Part shown: positions 21,701 to 33,562 of the stretch, in pieces
Layout of the letters: each line of letters starts with the position of its first letter
Numbering within the stretch: position 1 is the stretch's first letter
NCBI RefSeq assembly: GCF_025399195.1
Contig: NW_026252097.1
Location: 1 to 64,000, forward strand
DNA: 64,000 nt
From: Umbelopsis ramanniana AG
Taxonomy: Eukaryota; Mucoromycota; Umbelopsidomycetes; Umbelopsidales; Umbelopsidaceae
Direction of reading: 5' to 3'
Translations under genes and position numbers: made by a program
The notes under the pieces: generated by a model
Told to the model about the DNA's origin: nothing
What the model saw: the letters and a program-made list of their open reading frames with translations, nothing else
The model's database searches: none

Positions 21701-23894
21701 CCAAGCTTTCTTGGTACTCCTGTTGGGACTCTGTCAACTTGGTTTGTAATATGGAAATGGTGTTTCGTGAGACTCTCAGTAAATCTTCCAAAGATGAAGT
21801 TTTCGCTTTCAGTTGGCTCACAACGCCATCTCCTTTCAAAGACATCTCTAATTCCAGCTTCTTCTTTTCCTTGAGGGTATTCTCATACAACTCTCTCGAT
21901 TCCTTTGCTTCTTGCAGGGCCTTCTGCACTTGATCCTTTTCTGTAAACTTCTCGACAAGCTCCACTACTGACATGCCATAGCCAGATGAGATGTCCTCCG
22001 CAAGACCTTTGCGATCTAAGACGATTTGCGTGATTACTTTGTCGATGAGTTGGAAATAACGTGCTCTGAAATGGATAACGTTGGTATTGCAGTAAAAAAA
22101 AATGATGCATTTTTAAATATTACTCAAAACTAACCTATCCTCAACTCCATCCCTGATCAGTAGTAAATGCTGTATGGCACTGAGGAAAAAATCGTAGCTA
22201 CGAGTTCCTTCTACGCTTGACAAAATGCATTCAAACACATCCCTTGGATCGCTCATGTTGTTGATCATTTGCTCGTTATACATTTCCATGATTTCTTCGT
22301 TGTCGTTATCAGCCATTTGGTGGAAGTTGTTGATATGCCGAGTGACTTGATCATTGTTGAACTCGGCCATCTTGTCCAATATTCGCTGAAGACCACATGC
22401 GTTCATTTGATTGCGTATATGTACTCTGATGTCCACATCTTCCACAACAGTGATGACGGAGTTGATAAGCATGAGGTTGGATATCTATGGTTTTTGTAAA
22501 TTACCAGCGGGCAATTGTATCTAGATGGTGATCGAAATGCTTACCGTATATTCCGTTAGATGGTTATCTGCTGTTCCTTGCATACCCAACTTTCGAAAAT
22601 CGTCGCTGGCACCGACTAGACTGCCCATTCTACCTCTTCCATCAATGGTTGTCTCTAATAGTTTGAACCATGGATCAAAGCGTCCAAAGTCTCTGGTTGT
22701 GTTCCGCAATTGCTCTAACCCTCGCAATACAATCTCTTGACCAGATGGAACCTCGCAGTAGCACATAAATACAAGAACTTCGCACACCAACTTCCTTGTT
22801 TGGATCGGCGGTGATAGTAGAGATTGCATACAGTTGTATATGCATTGTGGATTCATGAGTACTTCGCGAGCACCCCACTATTTAAAAATTTTTATATGGC
22901 ATGTTAGTGTACGCCATCCTTAGAAACACATCATGATATGCTTTGACTTACCCTGTTGTTCAAAAGTGACTTGAAGCACTTAATAATTTCGATTTCCATT
23001 TGCAAATCTGTTTCTCTCCTGCACATAAGATATCGCAAATGTCAGTCATGAGAATACAGGTAAGCATACACGTTATACCAAATTTCCTCACTTTATCTGC
23101 CTTTTGTTCAAATTTGCCAGCACATTGGTTATCACTTGAAGTCCGCGAGCCTCAATAAAAGTGCGAACCCAGCTGCAGTGTATTTCAAAGTTAGTTCACA
23201 CCCTACTAGATTGGTTTCATAGTCGTCCTACCCAAGCAAATTACAAGTACCTTAGAGGCATGGTTCTCAGACTGACCGCTAGATGCGCCAGGATCTTTGG
23301 GTTAATTCCCCGAAAGTCAGGTTCTAAAAACTGCTTGATGTAGTATTCAGGAGTTCCTTTGTCCAGCTCTTTGATTTCAGAAGCCGACTTCCTCGAAGAT
23401 GTTGATATAGAAGCGGTTGGTCGGATAGTTACATTTGCATCGGCTTGTTTATCTTGCGACACCATTAACCACTTTTTATCTGCAGAAAATGATAACATAA
23501 CACTCCGTGCTCCGAGATCATGTATTCCTCTTCTTGTAAGCATTTTTTCAAACAACTCCTCAACCTCTTGATCAGATGGGCGGACTGTGGAAAATTGCCC
23601 GTTCTCATCAGGTAGACCTTTGAACGATGAAGTATCTCCTATCAATGGTTATTGTGTTTAGCATTTTTGACACAACTACAAATGTAGCCTAAACGCGTGG
23701 CACAAGTCAAGCGTGACACGAAACATCCTAATAAGAGGAAACTAGTGTGTACCTGGTGACGTTGGAGCATCCAACGGCATAGAAGGTGGAAGTGAATGTG
23801 ACCGTATAGAGGGAGTGACATGTTGAAGAGTCTGATGAGGTTCAGGAAGTAGACTCGCTTTATTGCGAGCCTTTCCACGACTGAATAGCTCCAT
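18717..23894 (-). CDS. formin (FH1/FH2 actin nucleator, Bni1/SepA class)
   Basis: Thirteen exons join in frame (5' to 3': 23753-23894, 23251-23638, 23092-23172, 22952-23018, 22545-22877, 22135-22484, 20226-22065, 20066-20152, 19921-19989, 19635-19848, 19269-19597, 19062-19215, 18717-18997), giving about 1444 residues. Residues of roughly 60-560 form the GTPase-binding/FH3 region. FH1 (about 780-890) has six runs of 8-12 prolines. FH2 (about 905-1330) shows KTKALQWTKMNQNVLSKTVW, MMKIDRYKERIQNMLF and LILMLGNFLNGTGYQGGAFG. A C-terminal autoregulatory (DAD) motif MDNLLDKLRAG is followed by basic residues. It should nucleate actin cables at hyphal tips and septa under Rho control, with profilin binding FH1. 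Its start lies 151 bp from the divergent DUF218 gene. Confidence 0.95.
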
Positions 23895-24045
23895 TGCCAG
23901 TTGATGAAGAGGGCAAAAAGCTTAGCTTTAAAGGTTTTTTGCAGTCAGTCAACAATGTGGCTCTTTTTCCATTTTTTTGGGTCTGTGGTTGAAAATCTGG
24001 CTCCTTGTTCTCCACTCCTGGCAACCCTTTTCATATGGAAGAAGA
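23895..24045. promoter_or_regulatory. shared divergent promoter, formin / DUF218 gene
   Basis: Only 151 bp separate the two ATGs, so both promoters must overlap here. No TATA box stands out. Confidence 0.5.
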
Positions 24046-25165
24046 ATGAAGCGGAAGAACTCGCTTTTGCCAATGTATCAACAGCCGATGGCAGCAGCAT
24101 CTCGCTTTCGCCTGTCGAAGCGTTCAACTTTGATTGCTGCTTTAGCTCTATTTTTATCTGCATCGCTGATCATCAATTACTTTGTGGTATTCACAAAACC
24201 ATCGCATATTTCCTATGCCATTGCCGATCCCATACCAGATCCGCCTCACCCCACCTTGACTTCCCTCATTATGGTTCCAGGCCATGCTATATATCATGGG
24301 ATAATGAATGAATCTGACTTAAACAATGACGAGGGCTGGACGCTGGAGGAATTTCAGAAAGGCGGCCAAATCAAGGTATTCATGAACCACATTAAGAAAA
24401 GCATAGAATTGCTGCAAGACGATGAGAAATCTCTACTTGTCATGTCTGGGTAAGTATTCATTTGTTGGATGACTGTGCACCGTCATTCCTACTGACTTTC
24501 TGATGTTAAGTGGAGAAACTCGACCGCTGGCAGGCCCGTTATCGGAAGCACAATCGTATTGGCAAATTGCGCAATATTATCTGTCAAAAACATCGTCGAG
24601 TGGCTCATTAGATAGAATAGCTACGGAGGAGCACGCAAGAGATTCAATGGAAAATTTGTTGTTCTCCATATGCCGGTTCTACGAGTTGACAGGCAACTAC
24701 CCAGAGAAGATTACAGTCATTGGGTTTGAATTCAAAAAAGAGCGCTTCATTAATATTCATCGTGCAGCTCTGCGATACCCAATTGAGAGGTCAGTTGAAA
24801 TGATTGACTCTTCGATTCTTGCTTCAATTTATTAACGCCATCTTTTTTGCTAGGTTCCATTATATTGGAATAGATCCTGAAGAGACACCCAAGGATGTGG
24901 CGAAAGGCGAAAACCAAAACTCTCTTGGTCCATTTGAACAAGATGTATATGGATGCCACGGTAGATTATGGCAGAAGAAATTGGATCGCAATCCATTCCG
25001 TAGACAGTAAGTAACATTTTGCATGCTTAATGCTTCCTGCCTTCCTGCTGACAAGTAAAAAATTTAAGGCATGCATATCGGCAAACTTGTCCCGCCTTGG
25101 CGCCATTAATGGGCTACTGTCCGACGAGCAGGACTGAAATTTTTCCAGGCACATTGCCGTGGTAG
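24046..25165 (+). CDS. DUF218-family type II membrane protein
   Basis: Four exons: 24046-24449, 24511-24789, 24854-25006 and 25069-25165. All introns are short (53-64 bp) and frame-keeping. After a short basic N-terminus, residues about 28-47 form a signal anchor (TLIAALALFLSASLIINYF). The lumenal part carries the conserved blocks MVPGHAIYHG, GGETRPLAGPLSEAQSYW, TEEHARDSMENLLFS and IGFEFKKERF, which I associate with the YdcF/DUF218-like family found in fungi and plants. Biochemical activity is unknown; acidic and His residues in these blocks may bind metal or phosphate. Likely location is Golgi or ER. It ends 53 bp before ATG10 in the same direction. The family name is moderately sure, the function is not. 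Confidence 0.75.
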
Positions 25166-25218
25166 TGAACCTTCTTTTTGTTATATAGCCATTTAGCAAT
25201 CAACCTGTACTTAATGTA

Positions 25219-25972
25219 ATGCCAACAATCACAAAATTAACACGCAATGAATTTGAGCAATCCTTAAATGCTTTCGTGGAAACATCACACAGAGTAGCGC
25301 TTGCAGACCAGTGGCAGCTTAAGAAAGATCGATTTGTATGTAAGCAATCTTGATCTCACAGATTGACGTCTTTACTTATACAATGATGTTCTCAGGGTAA
25401 GCAAGTGTATATCACGAAGAAGCAGACGATTGTGTGCCAGACATCAAGTCGTCAAGCAGAGTGTTCCACCGACTTCGAGATTTGTGACGATGTCCCAGAT
25501 ATTGCAGAGTTAGAGTTAGCATCTCCCGATGCTGGTATCATATGTACGGAATACCATATTGTATACTCTACTACATACTGTGTTCCAGTACTATACTTCA
25601 ATGCCTATTTTTCAGGTAACAATCATGGTATTTAGCACTACATTTGGATGATCGCTGAATTTTTTCATCACATTAGACGGTTCTTTTTTGAGCAGAAATG
25701 ACCTGGAACAGCATGTCTTCAGCAAACTTCATGTGGAAGCACTGAGAACCAATTCGCTCATACAGCAAGGCGCGATTTCACAGCATGACCATCCTATCTT
25801 GGGGCAACCGTTTTTTTATGTCCATCCCTGTGATACTTCGGCTTTGATGGCACAACTACAGATTGAAAATGCGTTATCATATATCATCTCCTGGCTATCA
25901 TTCTTTGGTCCACCAGTTGGTCTCTACATTGATCCGATTTATGTGCAAAAGGATTGGGTGAAAATAGGGTGA
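25219..25972 (+). CDS. ATG10: ATG10, E2-like enzyme for Atg12-Atg5 conjugation
   Basis: Three exons (25219-25335, 25396-25615, 25677-25972) encode 210 residues. HPILGQPFFYVHPCDTSALM is the family signature: the Cys in HPC should form the thioester with Atg12. IISWLSFFGPPVGL matches the conserved C-terminal part. The role in autophagy is to transfer Atg12 from Atg7 to Atg5, in the cytosol. The length is slightly above that of the yeast protein. The first ATG in frame was used; an ATG five bases upstream runs at once into a stop. The stop codon lies 13 bp from the stop of the opposing SDR gene, so the transcripts must overlap at their 3' ends. Confidence 0.92.
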
Positions 25973-25985
25973 TATGATTCATACT

Positions 25986-27509
25986 TTACAAACTATCTAT
26001 CAACTTTTTGGCTTCTACTTCTGACAAACCGCAAATGTCGAGAGAGGTATTCCACAACCAACGCGAAACAGTCTTCTCTTCGACCTCTTCGGCTTCATCA
26101 TTTAAGCCAATAGTGACTAGACCAATCGGTCGAGGCAGGCGATTCAACCAAAGTTCGCCCGTCACCGAACCAGCTGATTCATGCAGACATAGGTGCAGTG
26201 CGGTCAAAATACCTTCTCTTGGTGATAGCATAATATAGTTGAACAGATGTCGGAAAATCGAAAGGGTAAAAATGGTGGTATATTGGAACAGTGACGTTCT
26301 AACTGTTCCTGGGTGGCAGGCTAAGTGATTTTTGGTTAACAAGAATAAATCAAGTCTGATTTTTACTCAATGCCGACTTACAATTGATGGATATGGTGGG
26401 GTTGACTTCGTGGACAAGCTCAGCCAAGTGTTTCGTAAGGAGTGCTAAAGTCAATTTGCTCTGCGCATATGCAGCCAGTCCATCCCATCCATAGGATGCA
26501 CGAAATTTGGATATATTGATGTGATTGAGAGCGTATAGAACGGAACTGGACGTAGTGACGACTCTTGAGTCTCTCTTAGACAGTAGGGGGAGAATGCTCA
26601 AGGTAAGAAGGAGAGTCGAAAATGCATTCTACAGTAGGAAATGCTTAGCTATCGGGGTTGATGGAAGGTACATCAGGTGTTCAGTAACACTTACAACTTG
26701 ACTTTGTAGCTCTAAATCATCTTCTGTTCTTTTGAAGGGCGGATTCATAACTCCGGCATTATCTAATAATACACTGGTTAAAGTTGTATATCATTCCTGA
26801 AAGATTTTCCAGAAGCACTTACTGACGAAGACATTTATTTGGCGGCCGTCGAGAAGTTTTTTCAGTTTTTTGACGAACTCCCGGACTTCTTCAAAATTTG
26901 ATAGCTCAAGCTTCAGACCAGATATTTGATCTTCATTAGCAGCGACAGCCGCTTTAATTCGCTGTACAGCGTGTTGTAATGGTCTCTCCGATCTGCCAGC
27001 TGAAAATGATCACTTAGCCCCCATTTCGTGCCAACTTTTGCCACCTTGCAATACAATTTCATAATGTACTCACTTATAATCACATCCATACCACTTTCCA
27101 TTAGTGCCTTAGCCAATTCACATCCAATACCAGTATCGCCTCCCGTAATAACTGCTAAACGTTTGGTAGGGCTTTGCTTATCACGTGCTGACTCAATTAG
27201 ATTTTTGATCTGGTCGTTCCTACTACCCTGATCATTAACGAAGATATATTTATGGATAGTGTTGATGATGCACTCGAAGACTCCCAGAAAGTACACTTTG
27301 ATAAACACGGGTAGCCAGTTGGTTTGCGAACAGGAAAGATGTACGAAATCTACAAATTTCTCTTGCCATAACGAATGCGATTGTTCTTCAGACTTGTAAT
27401 TAGAAAACATCCGTCGATTGTCTTCTTTGGCCAGGCGACTTTGATATCGCATATAGAAGAATAGCGAGACAGCAGCTATAGGCGGCGTCAGGCTTAATAT
27501 TATATCCAT
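25986..27509 (-). CDS. membrane-anchored short-chain dehydrogenase/reductase
   Basis: Five exons (27074-27509, 26823-26999, 26695-26762, 26382-26628, 25986-26320) give 420 residues. The N-terminus has a membrane segment (about residues 3-20) and a second hydrophobic stretch (about 68-90). The Rossmann core shows TGGDTGIG for cofactor binding, VFVNNAGVMNPPF, then a catalytic Ser in the VVTTSSSVLY strand, and YAQSK with the catalytic Tyr and Lys. INSCHPGTVRTSL follows as usual. It resembles retinol-dehydrogenase or DHRSX-type SDRs acting on lipids, probably with NADP; the exact substrate is unknown. The acceptor ATTAG before ATAATGCC was chosen because it restores the N-N-A-G motif. Confidence 0.87.
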
Positions 27510-27668
27510 GGTAGCTGAACAAGAGCTAGGAACAGGCAGTCACGGTCGAGCGACAAAGACGTTAAAATTGATGACGTCGACAAGGGAATTTTGTTTTCCT
27601 TGCTGCCTGCATTAACAACAATCAGCTCATAAATAACTTTCCCTCCTCATCCACACTACTCATTCATA
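27510..27668. promoter_or_regulatory. shared divergent promoter, SDR / COX6
   Basis: 159 bp separate the two ATGs of the head-to-head pair. The SDR may therefore be influenced by COX6 transcription. Confidence 0.45.
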
Positions 27669-28181
27669 ATGCTCCGTGTCGCTCTCACTGGCGCTATCTC
27701 CCGTGCTACTGCTCGTTCTGCCATCGTTGCAGCTCCCCGCTCTGCTGGTAAGTTTCGTTGGCATACTTACCGGTTAAATTGAGCGTATTCTGATCATATG
27801 TCATCTAATGTTTGTTTTTTTTTTTTTTCATTGGTCGATTCAGTCGTTGCTCAACGTTTCTACTCCAGCGGACACGAAGAAGAGTCTTACGAATCATTCT
27901 CTGAACGCTATGTCAAGTTCTTCGATGGTGTTGATGATTTGTTCGAATTGCAGCGCGGTCTCAACAACTGCTTTGCCTACGATTTGGTTCCCTCCGTTGC
28001 TGTCATCGAAGCTGCATTGAAGGCTTCCCGCCGTGTCAACGACTTCCCCACCTCTGTCCGTATCTTTGAAGGTATCGAGGATAAGGTTGAGAACAAGAAG
28101 CAATACCAAGAGTACCTTGATGAATTGGCTCCTCTTCGCAAGGAGCTTGGTATTGAGACTAAGAACGAACTCGGATTTTAG
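27669..28181 (+). CDS. COX6: cytochrome c oxidase subunit 6 (COX5A family)
   Basis: Two exons (27669-27747, 27844-28181) encode 138 residues. The first about 35 residues are a mitochondrial presequence, rich in Arg, Ala and Ser without acids (MLRVALTGAISRATARS...QRFYSS). The mature part (SERYVKFFDGVDDLFELQRG, NNCFAYDLVPSV, NDFPTSVRIFEGIEDK) is the highly conserved COX6/COX5A subunit. It sits on the matrix face of complex IV. The single intron splits codon 27, inside the presequence. An AATAAA signal follows at about 28219. Confidence 0.96.
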
Positions 28182-29562
28182 AACCTATCAAATGTGAGGA
28201 CGACATTAGAGATGATTTTTAATAAAAGTTGAAAGGTTATGTTTATACATTCAATGGCAAGATTTAAAGGTTACACGGGATGTTATGGAACGGCCAAGCA
28301 TTCAACGTTGATCGGCAGAAAAGTGATCGGTTACATCCACTGTCAAAAGAGTTCAAGCAAGACACGTTGCTTCAGTTCTAACTATCTTCCCACTCAGTGG
28401 CCGTAGTCTTCCAGCTTTTGTAGTACCTTTCGATACCATCCACGGCACCAATGTGCTTCTGTTGGAAATCTAAAATATTCCCAACTTTGCTAATATCAAA
28501 AGGAGGTTTGTGCACACCCTTCCGAGTGGTTTTAAAAATGAAAATTCAACATACGGAATCTCACTTCCTGACGAGGAAGAGAAAGGTATCTACATGTTAC
28601 AAAACTACAGTGCTTCTCTGGTTTGTATGCACGGGCCAGAAACGTGAATGTCGCAGTAAAATAAACGCTCAATCGAAATATGAATCAGGGATACTTATGC
28701 GTTGCTATAAAAAAGATGGAAGGGTCGCTACATATGGATGATGTATTACACTTTAATATTTTATCCTTCATTAGCTTTTGGACACTCATACGACATGAAA
28801 TTGTTGTGCAATGCTTGGAAGCAAAAATTGTAATGTACCTAGAGTTGAGGTGACAGCTCGTGTCGTTGATGATAGACTTCAGTCCCATTCACGCTTCAGC
28901 TTGACTTCTGTTCTTGTATTTTTCTCCTTTATTGAAGTTATAGATTATCATTGCCTATGGAAGCGGCCAGTTCAACCCTTCATCACCACGGTACAGACCC
29001 TCTGCTACAATATTTTTTTATTTTGAAATTCGTCTCAGAAAAGTTCACAGTGCAATCGTCTTGAAAATATAAGAGGTCAACACCAGCCAGGCATGCTCCC
29101 ATTGCCGCGCTCCCGTTAAGATGTGTTGCGTGGCCACCCAGCAGGACCCTTTCATGACGCCAGCTAATATCGTTGGAAACTACCACTTTGTACGCAGATG
29201 TACTAATAATCTATGTTATATAACTTGAAATAGGGATGTTAACGCAGCACGGTACATCGCCTTTTTGGGTATCCATTGGTCTACCAAGTGAATCGCCCAG
29301 ATCCTTTCAACGCCTCCTTTCTCTATCCCCCAAGTGTGCAATTCGATGACGTCTTGCAAGCGGCTCTCGTTGCATAGGAGCTGTTTCGTAGAAAGTATTG
29401 TGTTTTTTGCAGTGGCACCTCTCTTCTTAAAATAAAATAGAAAGCAAAAAAAAAAAAAAACGCTGGTGATGATGGAGGATTTTCGTAACGCATAAAAAAA
29501 ACCCCAAAATACTTAAAGCAGTGACTCCAAAAAATAAATACCAGGTGCATCCTTGCTTAATT
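28182..29562. other. intergenic, with a possible minus-strand exon
   Basis: About 1.4 kb between co-directional genes. A protein-like minus-strand tail (28379-28549) is listed separately. A poly-A run lies at about 29447. Upstream exons for the tail may exist near 28640-28850 but none could be fixed. Confidence 0.4.
28379..28549 (-). CDS. possible 3' exon of an unidentified gene
   Basis: The minus frame ends with a natural-looking stretch, GVHKPPFDISKVGNILDFQQ then KHIGAVDGIERYYKSWKTTA, followed by a short acidic C-terminus and TAG. It has no ATG, so it would be the last exon of a spliced gene. I do not recognise the family. Upstream on the minus strand, an ATG at about 28790 (MSVQKLMKD) could be the first exon, but I could not define a clean junction. 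The composition (aromatic, charged, no repeats) is unlike the shadow frames nearby. Confidence 0.35.
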
Positions 29563-31940
29563 ATGCTACCAGCTCAACTCTCCATTCGACTACGACAGAG
29601 TTCACGCCCACTGGTCAGTGCCATCCTGAGTCGACAGCAACTTGATCCCCGCAGAACTGGCTTTGCTATTCGGAGATATGCGTCGGAAAAGGAATCTTCT
29701 AACCCACCTAATGCTCCCAAAGGATTCGATAACTTTTTTGGTAAAGACAAAGGAAAGAACTGGCAGAAGAAAGCTGCTGGAGGCGCAAACAATGCTAATA
29801 AGGGTAGCGGCAATTCCAATGGCCCTTCTAAACCACCACCGATTCCAGACCCCAAAACAAACCTGACCACCATGGTTCCTGCTCTGTTTGGTACATGGCT
29901 GGTATGGCGCATGATAGCTCCTCAAGAAAACGCTCGTGAAATGACTTGGCAAGATTTCCGCAATGCGTTTCTGGACAAAGGTTTGGTGGAGCGGTTAGAA
30001 GTCATCAATCGCAATCGAGTGAGAGTTCATCTTCGTCCTGAAGCACAGTCCATCCAAGGCGTATCACCTTACGTCACTTATTACTTCAGCATCGGTTCAA
30101 TTGATGCCTTTGAACGAAAACTGGATGAAGCTCAGTCGGAGCTCGACATCCCACCGTCAGAGCGCATTCCTGTCGCCTACAAAGACGAAGTCAGTGTCGC
30201 CAGTTTGGTGCTAAATGTGGCTCCGACACTCTTGATGATCGGGTTTCTCGTTTACATGACAAGAAGAGCTGGATCAGCTGGAGGAGGTTCCCAAGGTATA
30301 TTCGGTATAGGCAAGAGCAAGGCGAAAATGTTCAATCAAGAGAGTGAAGTAAGCATCAAGTTTAAGGACGTAGCTGGTGCAGACGAAGCCAAAGAAGAAA
30401 TCATGGAATTTGTAAAATTTCTCAAGAACCCTGTGCAGTATGAGCGATTGGGTGCCAAGATTCCAAAAGGTGCTATTTTGTCTGGCCCTCCGGGAACTGG
30501 AAAGACTTTATTAGCCAAGGCTACAGCTGGCGAGGCAGGTGTTCCATTCTTTAGCGTCTCAGGTTCAGAATTTGTAGAGATGTTTGTAGGTGTTGGTCCT
30601 TCCCGCGTGCGAGACTTATTTGCAACCGCCAAAAAGCATGCACCCTGCATCATATTTGTTGACGAAATTGATGCCATTGGAAAAGCCAGAGGAAAAAGTG
30701 GACAATTTGGCGGAAACGATGAACGCGAAAGCACTTTGAATCAGCTATTGGTAGAAATGGACGGATTCGATTCCAACGAACATGTTGTCGTTTTAGCAGG
30801 CACTAATCGACCCGACGTATTGGACCCAGCATTGATGCGACCTGGACGTTTTGATCGACATATTGCAATTGATCGACCGGATATTAAGGGACGAGCTCAG
30901 ATTTTCCTCGTTCATCTTCGACCCATCAAGACTAAGGCAGTACTTCAAACCCTTTCTAACAAATTGGCAGCGCTAACTCCAGGCTTTTCTGGCGCTGATA
31001 TTCACAACGTTTGCAATGAAGCAGCGCTTATCGCGGCAAGACACCAGAAAGATGAAGTCACCGACGAAGATTTTGAAAGCGCTATTGAGAGAGTTATAGC
31101 TGGCCTGGAAAAGAAATCTCGCGTATTGTCGCCTGAAGAAAAGAAAATCGTAGCTTATCATGAAGCTGGCCATGCCATTGCTGGATGGTATCTCGAATAT
31201 GCCGATCCCCTTCTGAAAGTGTCCATTATTCCTCGTGGTGTAGCAGCTCTTGGCTACGCACAGTATTTACCGAAAGACCAATATCTATATTCGATAAAGC
31301 AGCTCATGGATCGAATGTGCATGACTCTTGGTGGGCGAGTTTCTGAGCACCTGTTCTTCGATACCATCACAACAGGTAGGAGACAAGTTCATGGTTTATT
31401 GGATTGTGTAGATGCATTGGAGTAACAGCGCTGACTTAATTTAATTTTTTACACGTTAGGTGCGCAAGACGATCTTGCGAAAGTCACTAGGCAAGCATAC
31501 GGCCAAGTGGCTACTTATGGTATGAATGAAAAAGTGGGGCCCATTTCGTATCAAGACCCCAATTCAGAAGAGCGATTCCAAAAGCCTTACTCAGAGGCTA
31601 CTGGTACACTCATTGATGCCGAGGTGCGCAAACTGGTCAATGAAGCATTTGATCGAACTTTCAAGCTTTTGACGGAGAAGAAGGATGACATTGAAAAGGT
31701 GGCTCAGTTATTGCTAACAAAAGAGGTGATCACGCGCGAAGATATGGAAAACCTTCTTGGAAAGCGTCCCTTCAAGGAGCGAACTGTGTATGATGAATAC
31801 GTTCGACCTTCACAGGTATGTCACAACTTTTTGAGTATGATCTGATTGCTCAGCATAATATTGATATAACACTGTAAACATAGACAATCACTCCTCCACC
31901 ATTTGAAGAAGGACCTATTCCTCCTCGAGATACTCCTTGA
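29563..31940 (+). CDS. AFG3: mitochondrial m-AAA protease subunit AFG3
   Basis: Three exons (29563-31375, 31460-31815, 31884-31940) encode about 741 residues. An Arg-rich presequence is followed by a Gly/Asn-rich linker. Two membrane segments (about 105-122 and 220-240) flank the intermembrane-space domain ([11 protein letters not shown]...). Then come an AAA module with Walker A GPPGTGKT (about 308), Walker B IIFVDEID and the second region of homology, and an M41 peptidase with HEAGH (about 533) binding zinc. It degrades misfolded inner-membrane proteins and processes mitochondrial proteins as a hexamer facing the matrix, often with Yta12. Similarity is closest to AFG3/AFG3L2. The frame opens upstream without an ATG, so 29563 is the start. 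Confidence 0.96.
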
Positions 31941-32137
31941 ATCTACAGATTCCACATTTCATGCACACGTGTAATCTTTATAAGATAGTGGTTCGAACAA
32001 TTGTAAATACAAATACGCGTTGGAAGCGCCAGCGTTATCGAAATTTGTTGAGACTGCTTTTTTCGTGTGCGTTTCTGTTATTTCTTTTGCAAAAAAATCT
32101 CAGGTCGGTAACTGTGGATTTGCAAGGTCAGACCGTC

Positions 32138-33326
32138 ATGAGCACGAGCAAGCAACCGCAATTTGCCAACCAGGCAAGTCTCAAGCAAGCACTTTTTGCC
32201 GGAGCGATTGCTGGTACTGCTGTCGATACTGCTCTCTTTCCTCTTGGTAAGAATAATGGTCGACCAAAGCGCAATCGCAACTGCAATCCATACTCACTGT
32301 TGCCCCTTGACGTTCAATTTCATAGATACTGTGAAGACAAGACTTCAATCGCAAGCAGGATTCGTTGCTTCGGGAGGATTTAAAGGCGTCTACGCTGGCT
32401 TGCTATCTGCCGTCATTGGCAGTGCACCTAATGGTATGTCATATGTAAACTGGGTACAACCGTGACCTATACTATGATAGATGGGAGAGATATCGAGAAT
32501 TCCTTACTTAACCATGATTCATCGCAGCTTCCTTGTTCTTCGTCACCTATGAGGCATCAAAGCGTCTCTTAAGCGCCTCATTCGGTACCGACAGATATAC
32601 TCCTTTGGTTCATATGCTTGCTGCATCGTTTGGTGAAATTGTATGTATCCAATTCACACCGGCTCGGTACATTGGATAAACTGAACGGGCATTAACCACT
32701 TTGTTTGTTCCTTATAGTCTGCTTGTACCATCCGGGTACCCACTGAAGTTATCAAACAACGAATGCAAACCAAACAGTTTACTGCCACTTCGGCTGCCGT
32801 CTCCAGTGTCATTAAAACCGAAGGCCTGTTAGGATTCTACCGAGGTTTTCTATCCACAGTGGCGCGTGAAATTCCTTTTACTTGTATACAATTCCCTATC
32901 TACGAGTACTTTAAGCGTTCCTATGCTCAGAGCCAGGGACGTCGTACTGAGCCTTTCGAAGCAGCGATATGCGGTTCCATTGCTGGTGGTATTGCAGCTG
33001 CCATCACTACTCCTTTGGACGTATGCAAAACTAGAATTATGCTTTCACACAAGGTATGTGCAGACCCTGATGCAAACTCGGATAGACGCAGCTCAAAGAT
33101 TCATTACTAACCCTCGTCCTAATCATGATAGAATCACGCTGTCAAACCTTACACTGGCATTATATCCACCTTACAGAGAATTAGAGCTGAAGAAGGTGGC
33201 CGTGCCTTATTAGCTGGTATTGGACCTCGTGTGCTGTGGATATCTATCGGTGGATGTATCTTTTTGGGCATGTACGAAAAGGCAGTCAAGACCTTTGTCG
33301 AGAACCAAATGTTGAACGAGAGATAA
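32138..33326 (+). CDS. mitochondrial carrier, S-adenosylmethionine type
   Basis: Five exons (32138-32246, 32326-32433, 32528-32640, 32718-33053, 33132-33326) give 286 residues. Three tandem repeats of about 95 residues each start with a P-x-D/E-x-x-K/R motif: [22 protein letters not shown] and [32 protein letters not shown] and VARE-IPFT are typical of the SAM carrier (yeast Pet8/Sam5). It would bring S-adenosylmethionine into the matrix in exchange for S-adenosylhomocysteine. The gene starts about 200 bp downstream of AFG3 in the same direction. The carrier family is certain, the substrate is an inference. Confidence 0.9.
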
Positions 33327-33562
33327 CCAATGCCTGCCTACCATCATAGAAAAAGTTTCGTCTTGTACCATATTTCCGTGAACCCCCCCTCTATAAAAAA
33401 ATATAATAGAAGTTTTATTTTCGTAGATGAAGTTCCTAAGGCAGTTTACTGTGATGATTGTCGCTAGAAAATGGAAATTCAAGTACGGGGTTTCAAAGGA
33501 AAGTTGTTGCTCTTCAACCTATTTGTGCTGGTGCTGCATTGTCACAATTGCCAGCATATTTA

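Noticed and set aside
30336-30734. Minus-strand frame of 132 codons inside AFG3
   Set aside because: A shadow of the strongly conserved AAA domain on the plus strand.
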